Below, one piece after another: positions 16,049-24,405 of a stretch of 61,078 bases of DNA. Under the pieces are notes generated by a model. That model did not search any database, was not told the origin of the DNA, and saw only the letters and a program-made list of their open reading frames with translations. The stretch spans positions 1-61,078 of the forward strand of contig JAUSIK010000007.1 in assembly GCA_030648155.1 (NCBI GenBank), read 5' to 3'. Both the position numbers and the translations under genes were made by a program. Position 1 is the stretch's first letter. Each line of letters starts with the position of its first letter. This stretch comes from Nanobdellota archaeon (lineage in GTDB: Archaea; Nanobdellota; Nanobdellia; Pacearchaeales; GW2011-AR1).

Positions 16049-16058
16049 AATCCCCATA

Positions 16059-16415
16059 TTACTTTGAAACTGTTCCTGCAATGATTTGCCAGCGATTATT
16101 TTTCTTAAGCCATACACGCATGAACTTGAGAGTAAAACTATTTTGGAGGGTTTGGTAAGTTCCCTTGCATGTGACTACTGCAGTTAAGCCATGATCTATA
16201 ATCTTTAGGTCAGTCATTTGAACGTCCAGGAATTTAGGGTTTTTACCTGGATGATGTGCCTCGACAATTTTTGATTTTGCCAACAAAATTCCTTCATCAG
16301 AGACAAGGATTGCATTATCTGACAGGGCTTCTTCAAAGAATTTTGGATCAGGGCCTAATTCGGCAAGACGAAGGTTTTCTTCAAGAACTGCAATTTCATT
16401 TTGGACTGAATTCAT
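16059..16415 (-). CDS. SnoaL-like/DUF4440 NTF2-fold protein
   Basis: A 118-residue cone-shaped NTF2-like domain: EIAVLEENLRLAEL, FFEEALSDNAILVSDEGILLAKSKIVEAH, VTCKGTYQT, FMRVWLKKNNRWQIIAGTVSK. The closing W-x-I-x-A-G strand is typical of DUF4440/SnoaL_3. Ligand or enzymatic role cannot be told. It has its own TATA box (ATTTAAATATT) about 27 nt before the ATG. Confidence 0.8.
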   Translation of the reverse strand: MNSVQNEIAVLEENLRLAELGPDPKFFEEALSDNAILVSDEGILLAKSKIVEAHHPGKNPKFLDVQMTDLKIIDHGLTAVVTCKGTYQTLQNSFTLKFMRVWLKKNNRWQIIAGTVSK

Positions 16416-16465
16416 AGTATAAAGGCAGGAAGAAAATATTTAAATTTATAGTCTAAATGAATAAT

Positions 16466-16762
16466 TCAGGATGAACCCTTACCTTCCGCAAGGAGCATTT
16501 CTTCTATTTTCTTTGATTCTTTTTCTCTAGTGGAAAGTAATCGGACAACTACTCGTGAATTTATTTTGCAGTATTCTATTCCTGATCCGAGGTTAGGCAT
16601 ATTGTAAAGAATATGGCCTTCCCAAAGCCTTTCTATATTTAATTCTACGGGACCTCCAAGCCTTTTTTCTAATAAAGATGGAGAATTCATAAACGCATTG
16701 AAAACTATTGGGTTGTATAAACCAACTGCATGGCCCCGATAAATAACTTTGTTTATTATCAT
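16466..16762 (-). CDS. conserved hypothetical, secY-DUF106 operon
   Basis: A 98-residue soluble protein that I do not recognise (MIINKVIYRGHAVGLYNP...; RVVVRLLSTREKESKKIEEMLL at the C-terminal half). It begins 13 bases after the DUF106 gene ends, so it is probably co-transcribed with secY and DUF106. Mixed beta and alpha; no cysteine motif or membrane segment. Confidence 0.65.
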   Translation of the reverse strand: MIINKVIYRGHAVGLYNPIVFNAFMNSPSLLEKRLGGPVELNIERLWEGHILYNMPNLGSGIEYCKINSRVVVRLLSTREKESKKIEEMLLAEGKGSS

Positions 16763-16775
16763 GTTAATTTTTCAA

Positions 16776-17306
16776 CTATGGGAGTTTGAATACTTTCCTA
16801 AAGATCATAGAGAATATTATGCTGAAAATAATATAAGCTAAAAGCCAATTAAGAAAACCAAATATTCTGATTGGCGGGTCGAAGGCTGCAAAATAATCAG
16901 AAAACCACCTGAAGAATAAAATTATTGGGATTGCTGTATATGAAAATGATTTCATTGAGATAGACATCATTTCACCTGCTTTTTTTAGACTATCTGTCTG
17001 CAACTGGGCATACTTTTCAGGATGATTTTTGAAATCTTTCATATCTTGCTGAAGTTTCTTCTGATCCTGCTTCAATTGCTTTAATGTCTCATTATCGACA
17101 GTATATTTTTGTATAACTGTAATAAAAAGAGAAATAATTCCTGCAACTAGTATCATCCCTATGTTTACATTATAATCTAATATTTTCCCTGCTGATGGGT
17201 CTAATACTGCATGTGCAGATTGTTTAATGATCGGAATATGGTCCCAAAGTAATGCTATTGCTGAAGAAATAAGCAATACAATTAATACACCTTTAAGCGC
17301 TTTCAT
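16776..17306 (-). CDS. DUF106/EMC3-TMCO1-like membrane protein (Oxa1 superfamily)
   Basis: Three membrane segments (about residues 5-23, 48-66 and 124-172, the last possibly a pair) surround a charged coiled coil (LKQLKQDQKKLQQDMKDFK and PEKYAQLQTDSLKKAGEMM). This is the layout of archaeal DUF106, homologous to eukaryotic EMC3/TMCO1 and distantly to YidC/Oxa1, which insert membrane proteins. It is directly downstream of secY, the usual archaeal position, supporting a role at the translocon. Confidence 0.9.
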   Translation of the reverse strand: MKALKGVLIVLLISSAIALLWDHIPIIKQSAHAVLDPSAGKILDYNVNIGMILVAGIISLFITVIQKYTVDNETLKQLKQDQKKLQQDMKDFKNHPEKYAQLQTDSLKKAGEMMSISMKSFSYTAIPIILFFRWFSDYFAAFDPPIRIFGFLNWLLAYIIFSIIFSMIFRKVFKLP

Positions 17307-17380
17307 CTTTTTATGCTTGGAGATAGAATAAGGTGTTTTTAAATGTTGAGGATTTTATTTTTTGCAAGGAAAATAATCAA

Positions 17381-18769
17381 TTAAGCACCCATCATCTTTC
17401 TCATAGCAGGGTGCATATCCATGGCATGCTGACGAGCAATGTCTTCATACATTTTGTACATTATCATAACCGCTAAAAGAATTGCTGTTCCTGAAGTCAG
17501 GGCGCCTAAAAGATCTGCAACCGAAGAAAACAATCCAATTGCTAAACCACCCATTATTGTTAGAGGAAGAATGTATCTTTTCAAAATTGCTTCGAGTACA
17601 CGAGGATCTTTTCTAAAACCAGGAATTTGCAGTCCTGATGATAGAATATTTTTAGCTTGAGTTGACTCATCCATTCCAGATGTCTTTACCCAAAAGACTG
17701 CAAATATGGCCGATAGACCAACGTAAAATATTATATGGGTGAGGGCTTGAAGCAACATTGAAGCTTGAAAGTTTCCTCTGATTAGTGCCTCAACCAAATT
17801 AGTTGAACCTATCCAATAGGCTAAACCTGAAACTGGCTGGCCTGATGAGAAGCTTCCTAAAAACGTTGGATGACCTAGCCAATTTTCTACTAGTCCTCCA
17901 AATAACTGAATGTTTGCTGCTAGAGCTGCAACTAATATTACTGGTATGTTGGAAGCATAGAAGAACTGAAGAGGCCATTTTATTCCATATCCTCTTAATT
18001 TTTCATAACTAAGTGGAATTTCAACTTTAAGATTTTGCGCCCATACAACACTCAAGAAAATAAGAACTGTAAATATAATTGCTGCTGCTGCAGAATAAAG
18101 TTCGGTAGGGGCTCCATTAATAATTGACTGTATTATTACTAAAACTTTTCCTGCACAAGGAGTGTTTGCAAAATCTAAAAGGCAAATTTCTCCACTTGTT
18201 CCAATAAATTGGAATAAGCTGGTGAATAAACGCCAGGCCACACCAGCAACTATGAATAATGAAACTCCAGAACCAAATCCCCATTTTTGTGAGACTTCAT
18301 CCATAAACATTATTGCCAGGCCTCCAAGAACAAGCTGTACAATGACTATACCTGTAAATCCAGGAGATGCTTCAATTCCACCCATTAAAACATATATACA
18401 TGCTTCAAAAACTATGAATATTAAAACTCCGAGTTTCTGAAGGCCCTGGAAAAATTTTTTTCCTTCTTCAGTTTTGGTATCTATGTTTAGTATACCTGAT
18501 CCTGCTAATAATTGAAGTATGATTGAAGCCATCACTATGGGGCCTATACCCAAGCTGATTATGCTTCCAAAATCAGTTCCTAAAATTATTTCTAAAAATT
18601 CGAATCTATCAAGAAAACCTTTTGAGACTCCATAAAGAGAAATATTAGCCAAAATAAAAAAGCCAAGCAAAACAACTATAGTCCATTTTAATTTTACATT
18701 AAAGCTTAATTTTTTTTCTGAAGGTTTCTTTACTTCAGGAAGATTATAAAATAATTCTTTTAAAACCAT
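17381..18769 (-). CDS. secY: protein translocase subunit SecY
   Basis: The channel subunit of the Sec translocon. About ten membrane helices are visible, including a plug-region GTDFGSIISLGIGPIVMASI, the LGGLAIMFMDEVSQKWGFGSGVSLF helix 4-5 region and the conserved C-terminal RKDPRVLEAILKRYILPLTIMGG. 462 residues, normal for archaea. It normally follows uL15 in one operon; here the SpeD-like/nucleotidyltransferase cassette lies between them on the other strand, and secY has its own promoter 26 nt before the ATG. Confidence 0.97.
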   Translation of the reverse strand: MVLKELFYNLPEVKKPSEKKLSFNVKLKWTIVVLLGFFILANISLYGVSKGFLDRFEFLEIILGTDFGSIISLGIGPIVMASIILQLLAGSGILNIDTKTEEGKKFFQGLQKLGVLIFIVFEACIYVLMGGIEASPGFTGIVIVQLVLGGLAIMFMDEVSQKWGFGSGVSLFIVAGVAWRLFTSLFQFIGTSGEICLLDFANTPCAGKVLVIIQSIINGAPTELYSAAAAIIFTVLIFLSVVWAQNLKVEIPLSYEKLRGYGIKWPLQFFYASNIPVILVAALAANIQLFGGLVENWLGHPTFLGSFSSGQPVSGLAYWIGSTNLVEALIRGNFQASMLLQALTHIIFYVGLSAIFAVFWVKTSGMDESTQAKNILSSGLQIPGFRKDPRVLEAILKRYILPLTIMGGLAIGLFSSVADLLGALTSGTAILLAVMIMYKMYEDIARQHAMDMHPAMRKMMGA

Positions 18770-18790
18770 GCAATTTTTAACAGAAAGAGG

Positions 18791-18834
18791 TTTTTAAAGA
18801 TTCTCATTTTGTTAAGTCCAGTTTGTAACTTAAC
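18791..18834 (-). promoter_or_regulatory. secY promoter with upstream palindrome
   Basis: TATA element AATCTTTAAAAA at 18791-18802. A perfect 7-bp inverted repeat GTTAAGT-N10-ACTTAAC at 18811-18834 begins 16 bases from the TATA centre. The same arrangement is at SBDS (12950-12993). Confidence 0.62.
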
Positions 18835-18874
18835 TTTTAACAATATTTATAAATGAATTTTTACTTATATTTGA

Positions 18875-19243
18875 ATGAAAGACTTAGCACCTAATATATA
18901 TAGACAAAGAATGATTATGGAAGGAAATTATAATATTAAAATTTCTAATAAAAGTATATCTGATTATTTAGATGGACTGGCTAAAGAATTGAAAATGACA
19001 AAACTGACAAATCCTTTCATTTTTTCTCCAAATAAATTAAAGCATCCCCTTCACCATGGAATAGCTGGGTTTATTGGATGGGCTGAATCTGGAAGCTCGG
19101 TTTATACTTGGGATAAATTCAATTTTTTTACTGTTGATATTTATACTTGCAAAAAATTCAAGAAAGAAAAGGCAATAAGTTTTTCAAAAAAGTTTTTCAA
19201 AACTAACAAACTAGTTTACAAAGAAGTTACTTATGGAAAGTAA
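18875..19243 (+). CDS. SpeD-like (S-adenosylmethionine decarboxylase family) protein
   Basis: A 122-residue protein of the pyruvoyl-dependent SpeD fold: GIAGFIGWAESGSSVYTW, then FTVDIYTC. The self-cleavage Glu-Ser pair is at residues 71-72 and the catalytic cysteine at 92, exactly 20 residues apart as in Thermotoga SpeD (Ser63, Cys83). The histidine five residues after the cleavage serine (His68 there) is Tyr77 here, and the preceding His is Gly. Some SpeD homologues are known to have become arginine or ornithine decarboxylases, so the substrate is open. TATA box 26 nt upstream; overlaps the next gene by 11 bases. Confidence 0.75.
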   Translation: MKDLAPNIYRQRMIMEGNYNIKISNKSISDYLDGLAKELKMTKLTNPFIFSPNKLKHPLHHGIAGFIGWAESGSSVYTWDKFNFFTVDIYTCKKFKKEKAISFSKKFFKTNKLVYKEVTYGK

Positions 19244-20063
19244 AATAATAAAAGAGATTATTGGAGAAATTAAAAACTCATTTAGAGATGAAGAAAATCT
19301 AAAATCTCTCACATTGGTTGGTTCATTTTATAATATAAATAAGAAACTTGAAAAATTCAATGACCTGGATTTGGTATTTATTTTCAGTAAAATAACAAAA
19401 AACGAAATAAATAAACTAAAATCTGTTGCTTCATTAATAAATAATAAATTTTCGACCGAGAATATAGGGATAACTAACACATTAAAGATTGGACCAATAA
19501 AAATACCAAGTAAAAAGAAAAAGACAATAATGCTCCATTTCTTAGTTTACTCGAAAGACGGTTATAAAAAATATGAATCAACACTAACTAGATTTTCATT
19601 TCAACATTATAAGCCATTATTAGGCATATCTCTAAAAAATATAAATCATATAAAAAAGGTTACTAAAAAGGATTTATTTAATGGGATAGATGGAATTCCT
19701 GCTATGAATAAATGGATTAATAAAAGAAAAGTTGAATATCTAGAGCCCACCGAAAAAAGAATAAAAATATCGTCAAGAATTCCTTCAGATAAAGAGTATT
19801 TAGAAGTAATTTTTTATTCAATATTAAGACTCTCGTCAAACATTTTAAGATTATATAATAAGGAAGATAATCTTAATAAGAAGATGTGCAAAGAATTTTC
19901 CAACTTAATTGATATAAATCTTAATCAATTACCATTAAAAACTCTGATTCTAAAAGAAAAATTAAGAAAGGGGAAAAATTTTTCAAAGGAAGAAATAAAA
20001 GACATAAAAAGTTTATCTTTAACATTCATAAAAGAATGTGAAGAGTTTTTAAATTCTAGATAA
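19233..20063 (+). CDS. nucleotidyltransferase-fold protein
   Basis: Residues about 28-55 read LTLVGSFYNIN...KFNDLDLVFIF, a GS...DLDL version of the polymerase-beta nucleotidyltransferase signature with both metal-binding aspartates. The remaining 220 residues are Lys-rich and unassigned. It overlaps the SpeD-like gene by 11 bases, so the two form an operon. The pair is inserted between uL15/78-residue gene and secY. Substrate unknown; it is unlike the other two nucleotidyltransferases of this window outside the motif. Confidence 0.65.
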   Translation: MESKIIKEIIGEIKNSFRDEENLKSLTLVGSFYNINKKLEKFNDLDLVFIFSKITKNEINKLKSVASLINNKFSTENIGITNTLKIGPIKIPSKKKKTIMLHFLVYSKDGYKKYESTLTRFSFQHYKPLLGISLKNINHIKKVTKKDLFNGIDGIPAMNKWINKRKVEYLEPTEKRIKISSRIPSDKEYLEVIFYSILRLSSNILRLYNKEDNLNKKMCKEFSNLIDINLNQLPLKTLILKEKLRKGKNFSKEEIKDIKSLSLTFIKECEEFLNSR

Positions 20064-20120
20064 GCCACGCCACTTAACATCATTATTTGAGCCAAGAAAA
20101 CTTAACAGACTCCTCTTTTT

Positions 20121-20357
20121 TTAATCCTGCGTAATGAAATAATAGATAATGAAAATGATTAAAGTTGCAACGATAAAAGAGCCTAGTAAGAAAATCATGA
20201 AAGATGAAAATTTGCCTTGAAGAAAACCTGCGGAAGAAGGTGAAAGCAGGATATTTTTGTCTAGGGAAGTATATAATATAGTCGCTGATACTGATAAAAG
20301 AAGGGCTAATAAAAGGAATTGAAGGAGATGCTTTTTCCTATGAATTTTTTTCTTCAT
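20121..20357 (-). CDS. small two-helix membrane protein, hypothetical
   Basis: 78 residues: a basic N-terminus (MKKKIHRKKH), a hydrophobic segment at about 12-30 and another at about 52-74 ending FIIYYFITQD. It starts 28 bases after uL15 ends on the same strand, so it is likely the last gene of the ribosomal superoperon, at the spot where secY would be expected. A SecE-like or SecG-like role is conceivable, but no motif supports it. Confidence 0.55.
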   Translation of the reverse strand: MKKKIHRKKHLLQFLLLALLLSVSATILYTSLDKNILLSPSSAGFLQGKFSSFMIFLLGSFIVATLIIFIIYYFITQD

Positions 20358-20385
20358 CCTAATAGGAGAAAATCAGAGTTTATAT

Positions 20386-20829
20386 TTATTTCTGGAGGAT
20401 GATTTCCCCTCCAGCTTTCTTTACTTTATCAACGGCTGAAGCTGATGCAGAAGATGCAGTAATTCTTAACTTTTTACTGATGCTACCCTCTGCCAAGATT
20501 TTATAGCCTGGAAGATTGACTTCTACTATGTCTTTTGATTCTTTTGCCTTGCCCGACTTTATGAATGTGTGCAAGTTGTTCGAAATGTCATGGAGATTGA
20601 TGACTTTTAATTTTACAGGCTGTTTCTTTCTAAGAGCCTTGTCTTTTCCAAAATAGTCGTTTCCGTAGAGATTCAAAATTAATGATTTTCTTTGGTCTCC
20701 TCTCTTTCCTGTTCCAGCTAAACCTTTTCCTCCTCGATGGCCTGATCCTCTAGCTTTCTTCTTAAAGCCTCTTCCATGAGTATGGGTACCTCTAAATCTT
20801 GAAGATTTTCTACGTTTCTTTATTCTCAT
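20386..20829 (-). CDS. rpl15: 50S ribosomal protein uL15
   Basis: The glycine/arginine-rich N-terminus (FRGTHTHGRGFKKKARGSGHRGGKGLAGTGKRGDQRK) threads into 23S rRNA, followed by the globular PGYKILAEGSISKKLRITASSAS domain. 147 residues, full length. It begins one base after uL30 ends. Confidence 0.96.
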   Translation of the reverse strand: MRIKKRRKSSRFRGTHTHGRGFKKKARGSGHRGGKGLAGTGKRGDQRKSLILNLYGNDYFGKDKALRKKQPVKLKVINLHDISNNLHTFIKSGKAKESKDIVEVNLPGYKILAEGSISKKLRITASSASASAVDKVKKAGGEIILQK

Positions 20830-21249
20830 TTACAACATCCTCCGTACAAGATCATTAATTTTATCCCTATTATCTCCTAATACTGCTTTTCTAGAGACGC
20901 CAAAGTGATTTTTTGAATCTATACCGCCTCTTGGAGGATGAAGCCTAAAGAAAGGCTTTATATCTGAATCCAGTGGATTTTTTTCTAATTGCTCTAAAAC
21001 TTTTTCTGAATTTATTTTTTTTGACTTGTTTAAAGGCATTGCTCTTTTTTCTATTAGATCTTTTAATGTTTCTTTGTTTACTTCACCATAAGCGAGATGG
21101 TTTCTTAATAATTTTAGCAGTTTCATATTTATTTCAGTAGGATGCAGAATAACTGCTGAATACTTTCTTCTAAGCCTTAAACGGAATAAAGTTTTCTCTA
21201 TGTTTTCGTTTACATCTACAAGCCCTGAAATTCTTATTGCTAATATCAT
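20830..21249 (-). CDS. rpl30: 50S ribosomal protein uL30
   Basis: 139 residues; ILAIRISGLVDVNENIEKTLFRLRLRRKYSAVIL is the ferredoxin-like core, and the archaeal C-terminal extension contains FFRLHPPRGGIDSKNHFG. It overlaps uS5 by four bases. Confidence 0.96.
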   Translation of the reverse strand: MILAIRISGLVDVNENIEKTLFRLRLRRKYSAVILHPTEINMKLLKLLRNHLAYGEVNKETLKDLIEKRAMPLNKSKKINSEKVLEQLEKNPLDSDIKPFFRLHPPRGGIDSKNHFGVSRKAVLGDNRDKINDLVRRML

Positions 21250-22022
21250 CTTATCATTTTGTTTGTTTTAGATAATGCGTCCATGCAAGCCCTTGCAAGA
21301 TTGAATGTTGTTCTTGTTTGTCCTGTTGCTCTGCTATATACGTCTTTGATTCCTGCTAATTTTAATATTTTTTTGCATTCATCTGCAACTGCCAACCCTG
21401 TACCTCTTGGGGCAGGCAAAAGAGTTATTCTGACACTCCCGCATTTTCCTTCTACTTTGAATGGAACTGTATGAGGGTCACTTTTTGCTGTATCTGCAGG
21501 ATCTTCAAAGCCTCTTTGAATTTTAGTTAGACTCAATTTTGCATGTCTAAGGGCTTTTTCTCTAGCTGGAAGAGTTTCTTTTGCTCTTCCGTAACCAAGG
21601 CCTACATGGCTATTTTTATCGCCAACAACTACCATTGTTGAAAATGTTAAAATATTTCCTTCTTTAGTTTTCTTTTGTGTTTGTCTCCAGGCACGCCGCT
21701 TTCCACCACCAAATTTACCTTTGGCTTGACCTATTAATAGTAAATTTGATTCGACACTTAAAAGATAGTCAACAATCTCAGGCTCTAATATTTTTTTACC
21801 TTTATCCAAGATTTTATCAATATCTTTTTCTTTTCCTTCCTTAACAGATATTCCTAATTTAGTTTTTGGAATCCATGATGAGAGTGTATCTTTTTTAGAT
21901 TCATATTTTTCTTTTTCAACTGGCTTCTCAATTTCTGGTACGTCTAAGACTAGATTTTCCACTTCTTCTGGAACCGCTTCGATTAAATCTTTTGGTTTAT
22001 TTTTTGTTTCTTTTTCTGCCAT
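21246..22022 (-). CDS. rps5: 30S ribosomal protein uS5
   Basis: The double-stranded-RNA-binding and S5 C-terminal domains are clear: GKFGGGKRRAWRQTQKKTKEGN, VVGDKNSHVGLGYGRAKET, GKCGSVRITLLPAPRGTGL and KLAGIKDVYSRATGQTRTT. It is 258 residues, with an acidic/basic extension of about 50 residues before the core. It helps decoding fidelity in the small subunit. It starts one base after uL18 ends. Confidence 0.96.
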   Translation of the reverse strand: MAEKETKNKPKDLIEAVPEEVENLVLDVPEIEKPVEKEKYESKKDTLSSWIPKTKLGISVKEGKEKDIDKILDKGKKILEPEIVDYLLSVESNLLLIGQAKGKFGGGKRRAWRQTQKKTKEGNILTFSTMVVVGDKNSHVGLGYGRAKETLPAREKALRHAKLSLTKIQRGFEDPADTAKSDPHTVPFKVEGKCGSVRITLLPAPRGTGLAVADECKKILKLAGIKDVYSRATGQTRTTFNLARACMDALSKTNKMIR

Positions 22023-22023
22023 T

Positions 22024-22497
22024 TTATTCTTTAATTATCTTAGCCATTATTGGCTTATATTTATCGTTACTCTCTATATCCTTTTCTGAAGGAAGGACAT
22101 CTGGATTGTGTGCAATAGTTAAGCCTGAATCAATTGCTCCCTTTAACACAGCATATAATCTGGATTTATGAACGTTTCTATGCATGCCAATATCGAAAAC
22201 TACTTCTTTTATATCTTTCTTTTGGGCCATTTTGCCTAGCAAAAATCCCGTTAGATATGCGGCTGTTTTATTCTTTAAGCTTCCTATAGAGGTTTTAGGC
22301 CAGCCTTTTTCTAGAAGTATTTTAGATGTCAAGCCTGCAACTATTTTGTCTTGAGCCTTATTAGTTTCTATAATTTGAACAACTACGTAACGGTTTGTTC
22401 TTCTTGCAATTAACCTTGGATATTGTGATTTTAGCAGTCCGAATCTTGCTTTATAGTCTGTCTTTCTTTCTAATCTTCTTCTTCTTATTGTTCTCAT
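22024..22497 (-). CDS. rpl18: 50S ribosomal protein uL18
   Basis: Binds 5S rRNA. N-terminal basic RRRRLERKTDYKARFGLLKS followed by the core PRLIARRTNRYVVVQII, TAAYLTGFLLGKMA and the archaeal VVFDIGMHRNVHKSRLYAVLKG. 157 residues. Overlaps eL19 by four bases. Confidence 0.96.
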   Translation of the reverse strand: MRTIRRRRLERKTDYKARFGLLKSQYPRLIARRTNRYVVVQIIETNKAQDKIVAGLTSKILLEKGWPKTSIGSLKNKTAAYLTGFLLGKMAQKKDIKEVVFDIGMHRNVHKSRLYAVLKGAIDSGLTIAHNPDVLPSEKDIESNDKYKPIMAKIIKE

Positions 22498-22901
22498 TTT
22501 GATACCTCTAATATTCTTTCCTTCATTTGACTTAGAGATTTAACAGTTCTTGCCCTTATTTCTTTTCTTAAAGTGGAATATTTTTCAGGAAGTATTAGGC
22601 CTTGCCTTTTTAGAACAGCCAGATAATTACGAAGCTTTCTTGTAATAATGATGTATTCTCTTTTCTTGTCAACTATCTTTTTTCTTCTGCTTCCTTGCCT
22701 AATTCTTGTTTTTCTTTGTGGCTTTTTCATTCTGCCTTTAACTTCCTTAACAATAATTGCGTGTGAGTTGACTAAATCTTTTATGTCTTGCTTTGTGATC
22801 GCTTCTTTAATTTCATCCAGCCTTTGAAGATTGAATACTATCCTATTTTTTCCCACATGCAATGTTCTTGCAGCTAATTCTTTTTTCTTATTTAGTTTCA
22901 T
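22494..22901 (-). CDS. rpl19e: 50S ribosomal protein eL19
   Basis: Archaeal/eukaryotic eL19, 135 residues: ELAARTLHVGKNRIVFN, DIKDLVNSHAIIVKEVKGR, then the basic hinge QRKTRIRQGSRRKK and C-terminal helix. Overlaps eL32 by 14 bases. Confidence 0.96.
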   Translation of the reverse strand: MKLNKKKELAARTLHVGKNRIVFNLQRLDEIKEAITKQDIKDLVNSHAIIVKEVKGRMKKPQRKTRIRQGSRRKKIVDKKREYIIITRKLRNYLAVLKRQGLILPEKYSTLRKEIRARTVKSLSQMKERILEVSK

Positions 22902-23253
22902 TTTTTACTCCTTGTTTAACATTTAGTAAAGGCAATTTCATTGATTCTGCTTTTTTTATTATTTCTACTTTTTTCTTAGTTCCAACTCTTCTGGAAATTA
23001 CGATGATATTTTTTTTCGTGGCTAGATCTAATTCCTTAACATTGTTCACTATAAATGGAAGAAATCCTTTAATTAGCCCGTATTCTTTCTTTGAAGCCTT
23101 ATAGCCGACTGTAGGGGAGGCTGGATATCCTTTTCTTTGCTTTCTCATTTTACTATGGCGGCCCTTTGGACGCCTCCATTTAAGAAGCTTTTTTCTATTT
23201 TTTCCAAGCTTGATATGCCTCATGTAATCTTGACGTATAAACGTTGGTGCCAT
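22888..23253 (-). CDS. rpl32e: 50S ribosomal protein eL32
   Basis: Signature FIRQDYMRHIKLGKNRKKLLKWRRPKGRHSKMR, then YPASPTVGYKASKKEYGLIKGFLP and IIVISRRVGTKKKVEIIKKA. 121 residues without the long N-terminal domain of some archaea. Adjoins uL6 directly. Confidence 0.95.
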   Translation of the reverse strand: MAPTFIRQDYMRHIKLGKNRKKLLKWRRPKGRHSKMRKQRKGYPASPTVGYKASKKEYGLIKGFLPFIVNNVKELDLATKKNIIVISRRVGTKKKVEIIKKAESMKLPLLNVKQGVKNETK

Positions 23254-23795
23254 TATTCTCCTTCTCCTGGTTTTTCAGTTATATATATTCCATCTTGGAA
23301 TATTCTTCTATCCCTATTAGTCACCTTTGTTGATTTCTCAAAGTTTGCAGCAGTCTGCCCTGCAGACTCTTTTTCATGTGAAGAGATAGTAATCAGGTTT
23401 CCTTTAATTTGAACGTCTACATTGGGAAGTATGTTAGCGTGTCTAGGAGTTTTTTCTCCTAAAAAATTATTAATTATTAGCCTGCTTCCTTCAACTTTTA
23501 GAGTCATAGGAAAATGGACGTTGCATGATTCTAATTTATATGCAAATTTTTTATCTAGGCCTTGAAACATATTTTTAATATGATAAATAAATGAAACTAT
23601 TGACTTTTTTTCAATTTTTGTTGCTTTTTCTGAATGAAATATAATATTTCCATCTTTTAGAGATATTTTTACTTTAGGTATTGCAATCTTTCTTTTTAAT
23701 TCTAGAGATCCTTTTTTACAAATAAGAATTTTATCCTTGTATTCGCATTCGACAGACGAAGGAATTTCAATTTGTTCAGTTATTTTTGTTTTCAT
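23253..23795 (-). CDS. rpl6: 50S ribosomal protein uL6
   Basis: Two uL6 repeats: IPSSVECEYKDKILICKKG in the first and CNVHFPMTLKVEGSRLIINNFLGEKTPRHANI in the second. The start is set at MKTKITEQ, just after the uS8 stop; an upstream methionine would overlap uS8 by 17 bases and add residues unlike other uL6. About 180 residues, normal. Confidence 0.95.
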   Translation of the reverse strand: MKTKITEQIEIPSSVECEYKDKILICKKGSLELKRKIAIPKVKISLKDGNIIFHSEKATKIEKKSIVSFIYHIKNMFQGLDKKFAYKLESCNVHFPMTLKVEGSRLIINNFLGEKTPRHANILPNVDVQIKGNLITISSHEKESAGQTAANFEKSTKVTNRDRRIFQDGIYITEKPGEGE

Positions 23796-23796
23796 T

Positions 23797-24171
23797 TTAA
23801 AACATATAAGCAACTAGGCTTCCTCCTAATTTTTTTTCTTTTGCAGTTTGATTAGTCATTAGACCTTGCGAAGTAGAAATGATCAATATTCCTAATTCTT
23901 GAGCTGGAAGAAATCTTTTTTCATAACGCTCTATTTCTGAAACAGTTACTGAAAATCTAGGCTTTATTGCATTGCATTCATTAAGCTTGCCCATTTCTAT
24001 CTTTAAATTTTTTCCAGCAGCCTTATAATCTTTTACATATCCTTTTAATTTAGCTAGGGCTAAAACAGAGGTTAAAAGCTTTGAACGATGAGAAACTTCT
24101 ATCACTGTCTTTCCTGCTCTCTTTGCATTCATTAATTTATTTAGCGCATCTGCGACTACATCTTGTGACAT
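23797..24171 (-). CDS. rps8: 30S ribosomal protein uS8
   Basis: 124 residues: VADALNKLMNAKRAGKTVIEVSHRSKLL, then IKPRFSVTVSEIERYEKRFLPAQELGILIISTSQGLMT and the closing GGSLVAYMF. Binds the central domain of 16S rRNA. One-base gap from uS14. Confidence 0.96.
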   Translation of the reverse strand: MSQDVVADALNKLMNAKRAGKTVIEVSHRSKLLTSVLALAKLKGYVKDYKAAGKNLKIEMGKLNECNAIKPRFSVTVSEIERYEKRFLPAQELGILIISTSQGLMTNQTAKEKKLGGSLVAYMF

Positions 24172-24172
24172 T

Positions 24173-24403
24173 TTAACTGTATTTTTGGAAGCCGATTTGT
24201 TCAGCTATTTCTCTGAAGCAATGCCGGCAAAGGTTTAGATTATATTGACTTAAATGAGCGCCAAAACGACCGCATCTCTCGCATTTCATTTTGGCAATTC
24301 CAGTTGTCCTGGTTTTTGGCTTATTGTGCTTTATGAATTTTTGTGCTACTGCCGGCTTTTTCTTTAATTGCTTTAGTAGTTTGTTCCAATCGCTTGCTGT
24401 CAT
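24173..24403 (-). CDS. rps14: 30S ribosomal protein uS14, zinc form
   Basis: 76 residues with four zinc ligands in KCERCGRFGAH and NLCRHCFREIAEQIGF. The N-terminal basic helix is about 20 residues longer than the smallest archaeal forms. Lies two bases from uL5. Confidence 0.96.
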   Translation of the reverse strand: MTASDWNKLLKQLKKKPAVAQKFIKHNKPKTRTTGIAKMKCERCGRFGAHLSQYNLNLCRHCFREIAEQIGFQKYS

Positions 24404-24405
24404 CT

